In this document: piece after piece, positions 42,405-51,508 of the stretch
Numbering within the stretch: position 1 is the stretch's first letter
How the letters are laid out: every line of letters begins with the position of its first letter
DNA from: JAEUMY01 sp031394355
GTDB taxonomy: Bacteria; Pseudomonadota; Gammaproteobacteria; Burkholderiales; Usitatibacteraceae
Direction: 5' to 3'
Assembly: GCA_031394355.1 (NCBI GenBank)
Contig: JANNSU010000008.1
Coordinates: 1 to 64,000, forward strand
DNA length: 64,000 bases
Translations under genes and position numbers: made by a program
The notes under the pieces: model-generated
Told to the model about the DNA's origin: nothing
Database searches by the model: none
The model's input: the letters and a program-made list of their open reading frames with translations, nothing else

Positions 42405-44099
42405 ATGAACCTCCACCACGACCGCTTCTACAAGTACGACGAACTCACCGCCATCCTCAAGCAGTTTTGCAGCGAATATTCGCACCTGCTCAGCATCGAA
42501 TCCATCGGCAAGAGCCATGAAGGTCGCGATATCTGGGTGGTGACTGCCACCAATACGAAGACCGGCCCGGCCGAAGACAAGCCCGCCTACTGGGTCGATG
42601 CGAATATTCACGCCAGTGAGCTGGCAGGCAGTGCGGCGACACTCTTTCTGCTCGACACCTTGACCAAGCATTACGGCAAGCGCGACGACATCACCCGCTG
42701 CCTCGACACACGCGTGATGTACATTTGTCCGCGCATCAATCCCGATGGCGCAGAGTGGGCGATGCTGGGTCCCGAACACGGCGGACCGAAGATCATCCGC
42801 TCCTCCACGCGGCCGTATCCCCGCGACGAGGATTTCGTTGAAGGCCTGGATATCGAAGATATCGACGGCGACGGCCGCATTCTCTCGATGCGCATTCCCG
42901 ATCCCAATGGCAACTGGAAGTGCCACGCCACCGAGCCTCGCCTCATGGTGCCGCGCGACCCGACCGAGTATGGTGGCCAGTACTACCGCATGCTGCCCGA
43001 AGGCCGCATCCAGAATTACGACGGCTATCAGATCAAGGTCAATCCGAACAAGGAAGGTCTGGACCTCAACCGTAATTTCCCTGCGGGATGGCGGCCTGAG
43101 GCGGATCAGCTTGGGGCTGGTCCGTTTCCGACATCGGAGCCGGAAGTCCGTGCGGTCGTGCATTTCATCACCTCGCACACCAACATCACTGGCGGCCTCT
43201 CGTTCCACACGTGGAGCGGCGTGTTGTTGCGTCCGTCATCCAACAAGCCCGACGACGACATGCCGGCCGAAGACCTGTGGGTCTACAAGGAGCAAGGCGA
43301 GCAGGGCACGAAGGTCACCGGCTATCCGGCCATCAGCACGTACCACGAGTTCCGCTACCACCCCAAAGAGGTCATCACCGGCACGTTTGACTGGATCTAC
43401 GAGCATCTTGGTCTGTACGAGTGGACCATCGAGATCTGGTGCCCCATGCGCGAGGCGGGCATCACCGACTACAAGTACATCGACTGGTTCCGCGATCATC
43501 CGATCGAGGACGATATCAAGATGCTGCAGTGGGCCGACAAGGAACTCGCTGGCAAAGGCTATGTGGATTGGTACAGCGTCGACCATCCCGAGCTGGGCAA
43601 GGTCGAGCTGGGTGGCTGGGACAAGATCCACGCGTTCCGCAATCCGCCGCCGCACTTGCTGGAGCGCGAAATCGCCAAGTTCCCGGACTGGCTGGTGTGG
43701 AACACGCTCACGTCACCGAAGCTTGAGCTGATGGAAGCAAAAGCGGACAGCCTCGGCGGCGACACCTGGCGCGTGACGATGTGCTTGCAGAACACGGGCT
43801 ACCTGCCAAGCTACGTTTCCAAGCATGCGCTGAAGCAAAAGAGCTCCCGCGGTGTCGCAGCGGAGATCACGCTGCCTGCGGGCGCCACGCTGGTCGCTGG
43901 CAAGCTGCGCGAAATGGCCGGCGAGCTGGAAGGCCGCGCGTACAAGCACACGCTGATGAGCTTCTGGACTGACTCGGCGCCTACTTCCGACCGCTGCGTC
44001 GTGGAGTGGGTGGTCAAGGCGAAGCAGGGCGATGTGGTGGCGCTGGATGCACATCATGATCGCGCGGGGCGAGTGAAGACTGTGGTGACTCTCGGCTGA
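42405..44099 (+). CDS. M14 family zinc carboxypeptidase
   Basis: 564-residue metallopeptidase. Zinc ligands are in NIHASE (HxxE) and the third His in GLSFHTWSG; the catalytic Glu is in YEWTIEIW. An insert of about 60 residues (GPEHGGPKII...RMLPEGRIQNY) and a C-terminal beta domain (AGATLVAGKL...) follow the pattern of the large bacterial M14 subgroup. No signal peptide is seen, so it is probably cytoplasmic. A palindrome copy is read as SEYSHLL. ATG 42405 begins at the domain; a short heptamer tract precedes it. Confidence 0.9.
   Translation: MNLHHDRFYKYDELTAILKQFCSEYSHLLSIESIGKSHEGRDIWVVTATNTKTGPAEDKPAYWVDANIHASELAGSAATLFLLDTLTKHYGKRDDITRCLDTRVMYICPRINPDGAEWAMLGPEHGGPKIIRSSTRPYPRDEDFVEGLDIEDIDGDGRILSMRIPDPNGNWKCHATEPRLMVPRDPTEYGGQYYRMLPEGRIQNYDGYQIKVNPNKEGLDLNRNFPAGWRPEADQLGAGPFPTSEPEVRAVVHFITSHTNITGGLSFHTWSGVLLRPSSNKPDDDMPAEDLWVYKEQGEQGTKVTGYPAISTYHEFRYHPKEVITGTFDWIYEHLGLYEWTIEIWCPMREAGITDYKYIDWFRDHPIEDDIKMLQWADKELAGKGYVDWYSVDHPELGKVELGGWDKIHAFRNPPPHLLEREIAKFPDWLVWNTLTSPKLELMEAKADSLGGDTWRVTMCLQNTGYLPSYVSKHALKQKSSRGVAAEITLPAGATLVAGKLREMAGELEGRAYKHTLMSFWTDSAPTSDRCVVEWVVKAKQGDVVALDAHHDRAGRVKTVVTLG
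42472..42483. repeat. GCGAATATTCGC palindrome, copy 23
   Basis: Inside the M14 gene, read as Glu-Tyr-Ser. A near copy (GCGAATATTCAC) lies about 130 bp further on, at the zinc-ligand codons. Confidence 0.95.
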
Positions 44100-44119
44100 T
44101 CCTTACCTTCATGCAGGAC

Positions 44120-44147
44120 AAAAAAAACAGGGCCCGAAGGCCCTGTC
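44120..44147 (-). terminator. Intrinsic terminator of the TonB receptor gene
   Basis: On the minus strand, CAGGGCC and GGCCCTG pair around TTCG and are followed by a run of eight Ts, 34 bp after the receptor stop. Confidence 0.88.
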
Positions 44148-44180
44148 TTGGTTTGCTGCGACGGCAACATCTGCTGCGGA

Positions 44181-47150
44181 TTACTTGAACTTGTAATCCA
44201 GGTTGATGTTGAAGCGTCGGCCCAGTTGGCCAGCTGTGCCGTTGTCCCAGTACGTGAACGTGTTCGGCACGTTCTGTGACCGACCATAGTTCTCGGTCAG
44301 ATTCAGGATGGCAGCAGCAACGGTCAGGTTCTTGATTCCCCTCCAGGATCCGCCCACATCAAACGTCTCTTCGCGACCGACACGGCAGTAGCCGCGTGAT
44401 GCCAGGTACTGGTTGGCGGCGCTCGCGGTCGGCGACAGGCAGGCGGTGGTCGAACCACGTTCCAGTGCCGACGTCTCGTTGTAGCGCAGCCAGCTTGTCC
44501 AGTTGCTGTGGCTCCAGCGCAGCGTCATGCTGCCCTTGAACTTGGGCACGTCAGACGTCTCGGTGCCGACCAGTCTCTCAACGACGCCACCGTCGAGGAC
44601 CAGACGGTCAAAGTAGCGGGTGAGCGTGCCGTTGGCGTTGAAGCTGAATTTGCCGAATGACGTGGTCGGGAAGCGGACATTGATGTCGTAGTCCATACCC
44701 GCTGTTTCCGTGTACTTGAAATTGCCGTAGCCGCGCACCAGCGCCACGATCGGGCCGGAGTTGGCAATGCCGGGCAGCCAGGTTTGCGAATTGGGATCGC
44801 GAATCACGAATTGTGAGTTGGCAGCCGGGTTGGCGTTGAACGCATCCACGATGTCGATACCTTGCTGTACGCGGATCTCGTCATTGCGGCGGAAGCGCCA
44901 CCAGTCCAGCGAGACATCAACGTCCTTGACCGGTTCGAAGATGATGCCGACGGTGTAGGACCGCGAGAGCTCCGGCTTCAAATTCGGATTGCCGCTGATC
45001 ACGGTAGGCAGATTTCCCGGGTTCTGGCCGGCCGGCACGGAAGTGAAGCCGAGCACATTGCAGTCCCGTGCGACAGTCGGTACACCCAAGCTGACTGGCG
45101 CGCTTGGATCCGACGAGTTGCAGCGCAGACTGTCAAACAAGCGACGGGTCTGGTTGCTGTGGAAGGACAGCAGGAACGAGTTGCTGATCTGCGAGATGGC
45201 TGGTGCACGGAAGCCGGTGGCGAGCGTACCGCGGAACGACAGCGTTCCCGGAATTGCGTCGTACTTGAAGCCACCCTTGCCGGTGGTCGACTTGCCAAAG
45301 TCGCTGAAGTCCTCATGGCGAATGGCTGCCTGAATTTCCAGCGCCTTCACGACCGGCAGACGCAGTTCGCCAAAAAATGACTTTGAGCTGCGTTTGCCGC
45401 TCGTACCATTGGCCACGAGGCCAATGAAGTCGCCGGAGAGGTAGATGTCGCTGGGTACAGAGGCCAGTTCTTCCCGGCGTGCTTCCATGCCAACGGCGAC
45501 GGCAGCAAAGCCGCCTGCCATCTTGAAGAGCTCGCGGCTGCCGCGTATGTCGAACGCGGTGATTTCCGATTCGCCTTTGTTCACGGCATCAGAGGCGACG
45601 GTGGCGGCGGCTGCGGCATTGTTCTGACCATTGAAACGATAGCTGCCGGATGCAATGGCCGAGGTCAGCAGCGAGCTGCGTACGCGGTCCTGCTGGTTGC
45701 GCTCATTCTCCTGCTTTGTATAGAGCAGTGCACTGTCGACATCCCATGCACCAAACGTCCCCTGCAGACCCACGGTGGTGCGAATGGTTTTGAGATCGTT
45801 GATGTCGCCCAGTTTCAGATCGGTGAAGCGGTAGATGACCTGCACTGCCTGTGCCGTGGCGGAGCCATTGGTTGGGTTGTCCGGGTGGCCGATCGGGAGG
45901 ATCAGCGCGTTCTGGGTCCGGAAGGTTCCGTTCAAAAGCGGCCAGGTGGCACCAGTCGGATTGCCTGAGGTCACCAGGGCGGTGGTCATGGTGTACGGAA
46001 TGCGCTTTTCCGTTGTTTCCGTTTGCGAGTACATCAGATCTGCGTACACCGTGATGTCATTGGTGAGTGCAAACGTGCCGCGCACCGATCCATTGATGCG
46101 ATCCTGCTTGGCAATGGCCTCGTCTGCGTTGTCGAAGTTGAAGCGGCAGAAGCCGTTGGGCAGGGAGCCAGTAGTCGCTGCGAAGCCTGGCGGGCGGTTC
46201 GAGAGTCCCAGACCTGCCGTGTTTTCGGTTGGACAACCGGCGATCGTGCCGAGGTAGTTCGTGCCGAACAGGCTGTTGTTCGCGACGGAAATGCCGTTGA
46301 TCACGGTGGATCCAGTCAGGCTGGTCGGAACGCGATAGTAGTTGGGCGTGCCGCTGGCCGAGGAGTCCGGCGTAAAGCGTTGCGTGAGGTTGCCCAGGAG
46401 GTTGTGCTCGTCGTGCTGAGCCAGACTGCCGCGGTCCTTCAACTCCGAGTGCATCACGGAATCACGTTTGGAGACCTCGAAGCCGCCAAAGACGTTGTAA
46501 CGCTGGCGGCTCAGGTCACCGAAACCGAAGGTCACAGCCGCGCGTGTAGTTTGTCCCACGCCTTCATCGTTGGCACTATAGGATGCGCTGACGTCAATGC
46601 CCTGATAGTCCTTCTTGAGCACATAGTTGATCACGCCGGCCATGGCGTCGGAGCCATACAGTGCGGATGCGCCGTCCTTCAGGATCTCGATGCGCTCAAT
46701 GGCTTCTTTCGGAATGGTGTTCACGTTGATCAGCGAACCGCGGCCGAAGTTGATGTCCACGGCAGCGACCGGCGCCACGCGACGGCCATTGATCAGGATG
46801 AGCGTGCCCTGCGAGCCGAAGCCACGCAGCGAAATGGTGGAGATGCCACCCACAAAGCCCGAAGCCGCGCCGTCCTGAAGGGAGGAGGCATCGACCGAGG
46901 AGAGGGAACGCATCAGCTCTTCAATGGTGGCGTAGCCGGATTCCTTGATCTGCTGGGCGGTGATGATCTGAACCACCGACGGGGTCTCCGTGTCCACGCG
47001 CTTGATCAGCGAGCCGGTGACTTCAATCTTGTCCGGCTTGGGGGCGGCGGCAGGAGCAGGTGCCTGCGCCGATGCCATGCCGGCGTTGACCATCCCGGCC
47101 AGCAGGGCCGGAATGACGACGGCCAAAGTTTTTGTACGGGGAGTTTTCAT
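44181..47150 (-). CDS. TonB-dependent receptor
   Basis: Outer-membrane, TonB-gated importer of 989 residues. Signal peptide (residues 1-28, ending AGMASAQ), a TonB-box-like KIEVTGSLIKR, plug domain (TPSVVQIITAQQIKESGYAT, RGFGSQGTLILINGRRV, IERIEILKDGASALYGSDAMAGVINYV) and a long beta-barrel ending in the aromatic-terminal strand INLDYKFK. The plug signature places it in the Oar/peptide-or-carbohydrate-like group of large receptors rather than siderophore receptors, but ligand is unknown. Peptidase genes on both sides hint at peptide use. Confidence 0.93.
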   Translation of the reverse strand: MKTPRTKTLAVVIPALLAGMVNAGMASAQAPAPAAAPKPDKIEVTGSLIKRVDTETPSVVQIITAQQIKESGYATIEELMRSLSSVDASSLQDGAASGFVGGISTISLRGFGSQGTLILINGRRVAPVAAVDINFGRGSLINVNTIPKEAIERIEILKDGASALYGSDAMAGVINYVLKKDYQGIDVSASYSANDEGVGQTTRAAVTFGFGDLSRQRYNVFGGFEVSKRDSVMHSELKDRGSLAQHDEHNLLGNLTQRFTPDSSASGTPNYYRVPTSLTGSTVINGISVANNSLFGTNYLGTIAGCPTENTAGLGLSNRPPGFAATTGSLPNGFCRFNFDNADEAIAKQDRINGSVRGTFALTNDITVYADLMYSQTETTEKRIPYTMTTALVTSGNPTGATWPLLNGTFRTQNALILPIGHPDNPTNGSATAQAVQVIYRFTDLKLGDINDLKTIRTTVGLQGTFGAWDVDSALLYTKQENERNQQDRVRSSLLTSAIASGSYRFNGQNNAAAAATVASDAVNKGESEITAFDIRGSRELFKMAGGFAAVAVGMEARREELASVPSDIYLSGDFIGLVANGTSGKRSSKSFFGELRLPVVKALEIQAAIRHEDFSDFGKSTTGKGGFKYDAIPGTLSFRGTLATGFRAPAISQISNSFLLSFHSNQTRRLFDSLRCNSSDPSAPVSLGVPTVARDCNVLGFTSVPAGQNPGNLPTVISGNPNLKPELSRSYTVGIIFEPVKDVDVSLDWWRFRRNDEIRVQQGIDIVDAFNANPAANSQFVIRDPNSQTWLPGIANSGPIVALVRGYGNFKYTETAGMDYDINVRFPTTSFGKFSFNANGTLTRYFDRLVLDGGVVERLVGTETSDVPKFKGSMTLRWSHSNWTSWLRYNETSALERGSTTACLSPTASAANQYLASRGYCRVGREETFDVGGSWRGIKNLTVAAAILNLTENYGRSQNVPNTFTYWDNGTAGQLGRRFNINLDYKFK

Positions 47151-47484
47151 GGTTTGAATCCCTGAAGTGTTGGAAGTGGGGTGATTGCTTGCGGGTTATC
47201 AACGGTTGCCGGCCCTGAAGCTGCCGGAGGTGTCCGAACTTGCGTTGCAGACAGGCATATTCCGTCGCGTATTTCTACACGCTGCCGCGATGCTGCAATA
47301 AAGTTACAACGCCGTTTGTAACAGCGTGCAACACTTTGCAGAGTTTTGTGTGACCAGACCCATGCCCAGTAGCTATGCTGCTGAAAACACGAGATTTCTT
47401 GTGTGATTCAATATTCACTTTGTTGCAAAACTACAACAAATCACCCGCGTTGGTGCAAGCGAACTGTGAGCCACTGGCTACCGG
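47151..47484. other. Regulatory region of the TonB receptor
   Basis: AT-rich leader of 334 bp between the S9 peptidase stop and the receptor start. It holds two inverted repeats (47303-47322 and about 47420-47441) and no small gene. Confidence 0.6.
47303..47322. promoter_or_regulatory. Inverted repeat GTTACAA-N6-TTGTAAC
   Basis: Perfect 7-bp half-sites with a 6-bp spacer, 153 bp upstream of the TonB receptor ATG. It looks like an operator for a dimeric regulator; the regulator is unknown. Confidence 0.55.
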
Positions 47485-49656
47485 CTACCGGCTTTCGCCA
47501 CGCTCCGTGACCGAGCGGATGAACGCGATCGTCGCGTAGAAGAGGTAGTCGTTGTTGTCCTTCTTCGTAAATCCATGGCCTTCGTTCTCGCCCAGGATCA
47601 ACCAGACCGGCTGGCCGTTGGCACGGACCTTCTCCGCCATCTGCAATGCCTCGGTCGCGGGCACGCGCGGATCGTTGCGGCCGTGACTGATCAGCATCGG
47701 CTTGCGAATATTCGCAACCTTGGTGAGCGGCGAGATGCGATCCAGGAAGGTGCGCATGTCCGGGTCGCGCTCGTCGCCGTATTCCAGCCGGCGGTTCTCG
47801 CGGCGATAGCTTTCGGTGTGGGTGAGCAGACTCACGAAGTGCGAGATGCCGACCCGGCTGATGCTGCCGGCAATACGCGCGCTGTAGGTGGTGGCGATGG
47901 CATGTGACATGTAGCCGCCATAGCTGCCGCCGGAGACGACGACGCGCGATGCGTCCATGTCCGGCTGCTTTGCGATCCAGTCGAGCAGTGCGCCCGCGTC
48001 CTTGACCGCATCTTCGCGGGCACGGCCGTTGTCCAGATTGGTGAACGTGCGGCCAAACCCGGTGGAGCCTCGCACGTTGGGATAGATCAGCACCATGCCC
48101 AGCTCGTTGATGAAGTAATTGTCGCGCCCGAGAAAGCCCGGCCGCGACTGTCCCGACGGCCCGCCATGAAGAATGATCAGCACAGGCCGCTTGCCTTTGA
48201 GCTGTACGGGTGGTGTGTAGCGAAACCCGCTGATCTCGCGCCCGTCAAAGCTCTTCCAGCGAATGAGGTCCGCGCGAGCGAAGGCCGGCGTTGTCGCGGC
48301 GTCACCCTGCAGTGCACGCGTCCAGCGCGTGAGTTTGCCGCTGGCGGCGTCGTAGGTGTGCACATCGCCCGGTGATTGCGATGACGAGTGGGTGAAGGCA
48401 AGTTCGGGCAGACGCCGATGCCAGCGCAACGCGCCGATGACGCCATCGGGCAGGGCAAGGTCGCGGTCCGGCGCCAGCTTGCGCGTTTCGCGGTCGAACC
48501 ACTTCAGCTTTGAGATACCCGCTTCATTGATCACCAGCGGCAGGGGCAATGTTGAGCGTGGTGGCACGGCGATACGCTCCACATCCCAGGCGATGTCCTT
48601 CAGGAACTGCTCGCGGGTGGAGCTGCCGTCCTGACGCAACGTGAGCCGGCGGAATTCGCCATCACTTTCCACGAGCCAGCGTGGTGGCGGCGCGGGACGT
48701 GATGCCTCGGTGTCATCCTCATCCGCATCGGCGGATTGGTTTGAATCAGTGTTTTCACGGCTGCCGCTCCCACTGCTGCTGGCGTCCGAGTTCGCGGGCC
48801 GCTGCCCGGGCAGACGCTTCCCGTTGAGGTCCATGCGCCAGGTGGTGCTGCGCGCTCCACGTGAAGCGCGAACCTCGATGGCGCGGCCGCCGTTGATGAA
48901 CCGGAGGCTGGTGATGCGTCGGCCCGGCAGCGTCTCCAGCGTCTGGCGCTGGGCGGGGTCCAGCGGGTTCACCAGATGTACAGCGGACTCAAGACGTTCG
49001 CCGGCATTGTCCGCACCGGCTTCGTCGTCTGCCTCGCCATCCTCCCTGGCATTCTCATTGCGATCCAGCGTGGTCGTGGCATACAGCACCTGACGGCCAT
49101 CGGTCGAGAATGACCAGTGCTCGGCCTTGAGGTCGGCCTCGCTCAGCAACACTGGCTCGGGCCGCGTGCCAACTTGTCTGGCATCCAGATCCAGCCGATA
49201 GAGGCGGTGTGCCTCGTTGCCGCCTTTGTCACGGGCGACAACCAGATACCGTGCACTCACCGGTTCATACGCGGCGCTGCGGGTCGGGTCGGCATGGAAG
49301 GTGAGTTGCACGGGCTTTGCCATGGGCTCGGTCAGCAAAAAGAGCTGGTGCGTTTCGCCGGCGCGCTGGCTGATGATCATGCTGCGTTCACGCGGATGCC
49401 AGGCCACGAATCGCGTGCCCTCCAGATCGGCATAGCGGCGGGCAGCAGCCTCGATGCTCGTTGGCAGAGGCGGCACGCCGGAAAGCGTCAGGGTAGCGGG
49501 TACCGGCAGTTTCGCCGGCGCGGCAGCGTTGGCCGAGAGTGCCAAGGACGCGCAGAGCGAGGCGAGGGCGATACAGAGGGCCGTTGCCGGCAACAAGTGT
49601 CGTGGGGGGCGCGCGTTGACCAATGAGGTTGCACGCGAATATTCGCAAGGTGACAT
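47485..49656 (-). CDS. S9 family prolyl-oligopeptidase-type peptidase
   Basis: Exported serine peptidase of 723 residues. A signal peptide (LLPATALCIALASLCASLALSANA) leads a seven-bladed-propeller-like region, an acidic low-complexity insert (DADEDDTEAS) and the alpha/beta-hydrolase domain with Ser in GGSYGGYM, Asp in GRNDPRVP and His in ENEGHGF. ATG 49656 is chosen; it puts a palindrome copy at codons 4-6 (SPCEYSRA). No convincing ribosome-binding site precedes it, so the start is uncertain. A second copy is read as VANIRKP near the active-site Asp. Confidence 0.9.
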   Translation of the reverse strand: MSPCEYSRATSLVNARPPRHLLPATALCIALASLCASLALSANAAAPAKLPVPATLTLSGVPPLPTSIEAAARRYADLEGTRFVAWHPRERSMIISQRAGETHQLFLLTEPMAKPVQLTFHADPTRSAAYEPVSARYLVVARDKGGNEAHRLYRLDLDARQVGTRPEPVLLSEADLKAEHWSFSTDGRQVLYATTTLDRNENAREDGEADDEAGADNAGERLESAVHLVNPLDPAQRQTLETLPGRRITSLRFINGGRAIEVRASRGARSTTWRMDLNGKRLPGQRPANSDASSSGSGSRENTDSNQSADADEDDTEASRPAPPPRWLVESDGEFRRLTLRQDGSSTREQFLKDIAWDVERIAVPPRSTLPLPLVINEAGISKLKWFDRETRKLAPDRDLALPDGVIGALRWHRRLPELAFTHSSSQSPGDVHTYDAASGKLTRWTRALQGDAATTPAFARADLIRWKSFDGREISGFRYTPPVQLKGKRPVLIILHGGPSGQSRPGFLGRDNYFINELGMVLIYPNVRGSTGFGRTFTNLDNGRAREDAVKDAGALLDWIAKQPDMDASRVVVSGGSYGGYMSHAIATTYSARIAGSISRVGISHFVSLLTHTESYRRENRRLEYGDERDPDMRTFLDRISPLTKVANIRKPMLISHGRNDPRVPATEALQMAEKVRANGQPVWLILGENEGHGFTKKDNNDYLFYATIAFIRSVTERGESR
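47704..47715. repeat. GCGAATATTCGC palindrome, copy 24
   Basis: Inside the S9 peptidase gene, read as Ala-Asn-Ile-Arg, with T..A flanks. Confidence 0.95.
49635..49646. repeat. GCGAATATTCGC palindrome, copy 25
   Basis: At the N-terminal end of the S9 peptidase ORF, read as Glu-Tyr-Ser before the signal peptide. Confidence 0.95.
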
Positions 49657-49817
49657 GCGCGACAGTGTTGCAGCCGCAGCCGGAACATGCAAATGACGTA
49701 GCGTGGCGTGGCTTGGCGCGAGCGGCCGGGCAAGGGAGAGGTGTTTTCGAATTGCGTGAACGGGGCCATGCGACAATCGCGGCTCCTGTTCATCCGGCGC
49801 CCACGCCCACTTCACGC

Positions 49818-51206
49818 ATGTACATCGGCATCTTCGATCTGTTCAAAATTGGCATTGGCCCTTCCAGCTCTCACACCGTTGGGCCAATGCGCGCCGCACG
49901 TCGGTTCCTCATCGAGCTGGCACCGGCGGACTTTGCCCGCATTTCCCGGGTCGAGGTCGAGCTGTACGGCTCGCTGGCCCACACTGGCAAGGGCCACGGC
50001 ACAGACTTCGCCATCCTGCTCGGCCTGCAGGGAGATGTGCCGGACGCGGTCGACACGGCACGCGTGCCGGAGATCGTGGCCGCCATCCGTGCGGCGCGCA
50101 CGTTGAATCTGCTCGGCACCAAGTCTGTGCCTTTCGATGAATCGCGCGACCTGCGCTTCAATTTCAAGGAAGTATTGCCTGTCCACTCCAACGGCATGGC
50201 TTTCCGTGCGTTCGATGCTGACGGTGCGTTGATCGGCGAGCGCGAGATGTATTCCATCGGCGGCGGCTTCGTGGTCGATGCGGAGGAGGCCTTCGTCGGC
50301 ACGCCGCGCGGTGAAGCGGCGACCGTGCCGCATCACTTTGAAACCATGGATGCGCTGCTGGCGCTCGGGCAGAAGCAGGGCATGAGCCTCACCGCCATGC
50401 TCGCCGCCAACGAATATTCGCTGCACGGAGAGGCGCGCACGCGCGAGTTCATTTTCCGGGTCGAGTCGGTGATGCGCGATTGCATCCAGCGTGGCCTCGC
50501 CACAGAAGGCATCCTGCCCGGCGGCCTCTCGGTGAAGCGGCGCGCCAAGTCGCTGTCGGACAAGCTCAATACGGGCGCCGGCATGGCTGGACACGACATC
50601 ATGAACTGGGTCAGCACCTTCGCCATTGCCGTCAATGAGGAAAACGCTGCTGGCGGCCGTGTCGTGACCGCACCCACCAATGGCGCTGCAGGCATCGTGC
50701 CTGCCGTACTGGAGTACTACCGCCGTTATTGCCAGAGCGACGATGAAGGTGTCGTGCGCTATTTCCTCGCTGCTGCCGCTGTCGGCTCGCTCTGCAAACG
50801 CAACGCCAGCATCTCCGGTGCCGAGGTGGGTTGCCAGGGTGAAGTCGGCTCCGCCGCTGCCATGGCCGCTGCGGGCCTCTCTGCAGCGCTCAACGCCAGC
50901 AACGAGCAGATCGGAAACGCCGCCGAGATCGCGCTGGAGCATCACCTCGGCATGACCTGCGACCCCATTGGCGGTCTGGTGCAGATCCCCTGCATCGAGC
51001 GCAATGCCATGGGTGCGGTGAAGGCCATCAACGCCTGCTCACTCGCCATGCTGGGCGATGGCACCCATCACGTCAGCCTCGATCAGGCCATCGAGACCAT
51101 GCGCCGGACGGGTGCAGACATGCAGACCAAGTACAAGGAAACATCCCTGGGCGGGCTCGCCATCACGGTTTCCATGCCTGCGTCGATTGCGCAGGTCGAG
51201 TGCTGA
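49818..51206 (+). CDS. sdaA: L-serine ammonia-lyase (L-serine dehydratase)
   Basis: Iron-sulfur enzyme that converts L-serine to pyruvate and ammonia. It has 462 residues, the one-chain type. The N-terminal domain begins FDLFKIGIGPSSSHTVGPM; cluster cysteines are in LCKRNASISGAEVGCQGE and VQIPCIERNA. ATG 49818 was chosen because the family begins at this motif. The gene is divergent from the S9 peptidase gene. An 11-of-12 palindrome variant (ACGAATATTCGC) is read as NEYSLHG. Confidence 0.95.
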   Translation: MYIGIFDLFKIGIGPSSSHTVGPMRAARRFLIELAPADFARISRVEVELYGSLAHTGKGHGTDFAILLGLQGDVPDAVDTARVPEIVAAIRAARTLNLLGTKSVPFDESRDLRFNFKEVLPVHSNGMAFRAFDADGALIGEREMYSIGGGFVVDAEEAFVGTPRGEAATVPHHFETMDALLALGQKQGMSLTAMLAANEYSLHGEARTREFIFRVESVMRDCIQRGLATEGILPGGLSVKRRAKSLSDKLNTGAGMAGHDIMNWVSTFAIAVNEENAAGGRVVTAPTNGAAGIVPAVLEYYRRYCQSDDEGVVRYFLAAAAVGSLCKRNASISGAEVGCQGEVGSAAAMAAAGLSAALNASNEQIGNAAEIALEHHLGMTCDPIGGLVQIPCIERNAMGAVKAINACSLAMLGDGTHHVSLDQAIETMRRTGADMQTKYKETSLGGLAITVSMPASIAQVEC

Positions 51207-51288
51207 GATTCAGGGGATAGTGAATAGGCAATAGGGGATGGCTTTTTCTTTCCTTCCACCTTGGGCAAATCTTTGACGCCTTCGCGTT

Positions 51289-51440
51289 CCCCCCTTTGCA
51301 AAAGGGGCACGTTGACAATATCCCCCCACGCTTCGCGTTCCCCCCTTTGCAAAAGGGGGGCTAGGGGGGATTTCAGCGCCGACTCCAGTTCACAGCACCA
51401 CCCCAAATCCCCCTCGGTCCCCCTTTTTCAAAGGGGGAGG
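51289..51440. repeat. REP/MITE array
   Basis: Two left-arm units with CCCCTTTGCAAAAGGGG hairpins, then spacer and an inverted right arm ending TTTTTCAAAGGGGG. No GCGAATATTCGC copy lies in this spacer. Confidence 0.9.
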
Positions 51441-51474
51441 CATGCCAACCGGCAGCGGCGTATCATTTCCGCTA

Positions 51475-51500
51475 TCGCCTATCCCCCATCCCCTATCCTC
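51475..51500. repeat. CCTATCC-type heptamer repeat
   Basis: Three to four degenerate 7-bp units (CCTATCC, CCCATCC, CCTATCC) directly before the aminopeptidase ATG. The mirror series on the other strand lies at 51214-51240. Confidence 0.6.
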
Positions 51501-51508
51501 TCCAGCAC

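Noticed and set aside
46023..47165. 380-residue ORF antisense to the TonB receptor gene
   Set aside because: Shadow frame; the receptor has signal peptide, plug motifs and terminator.
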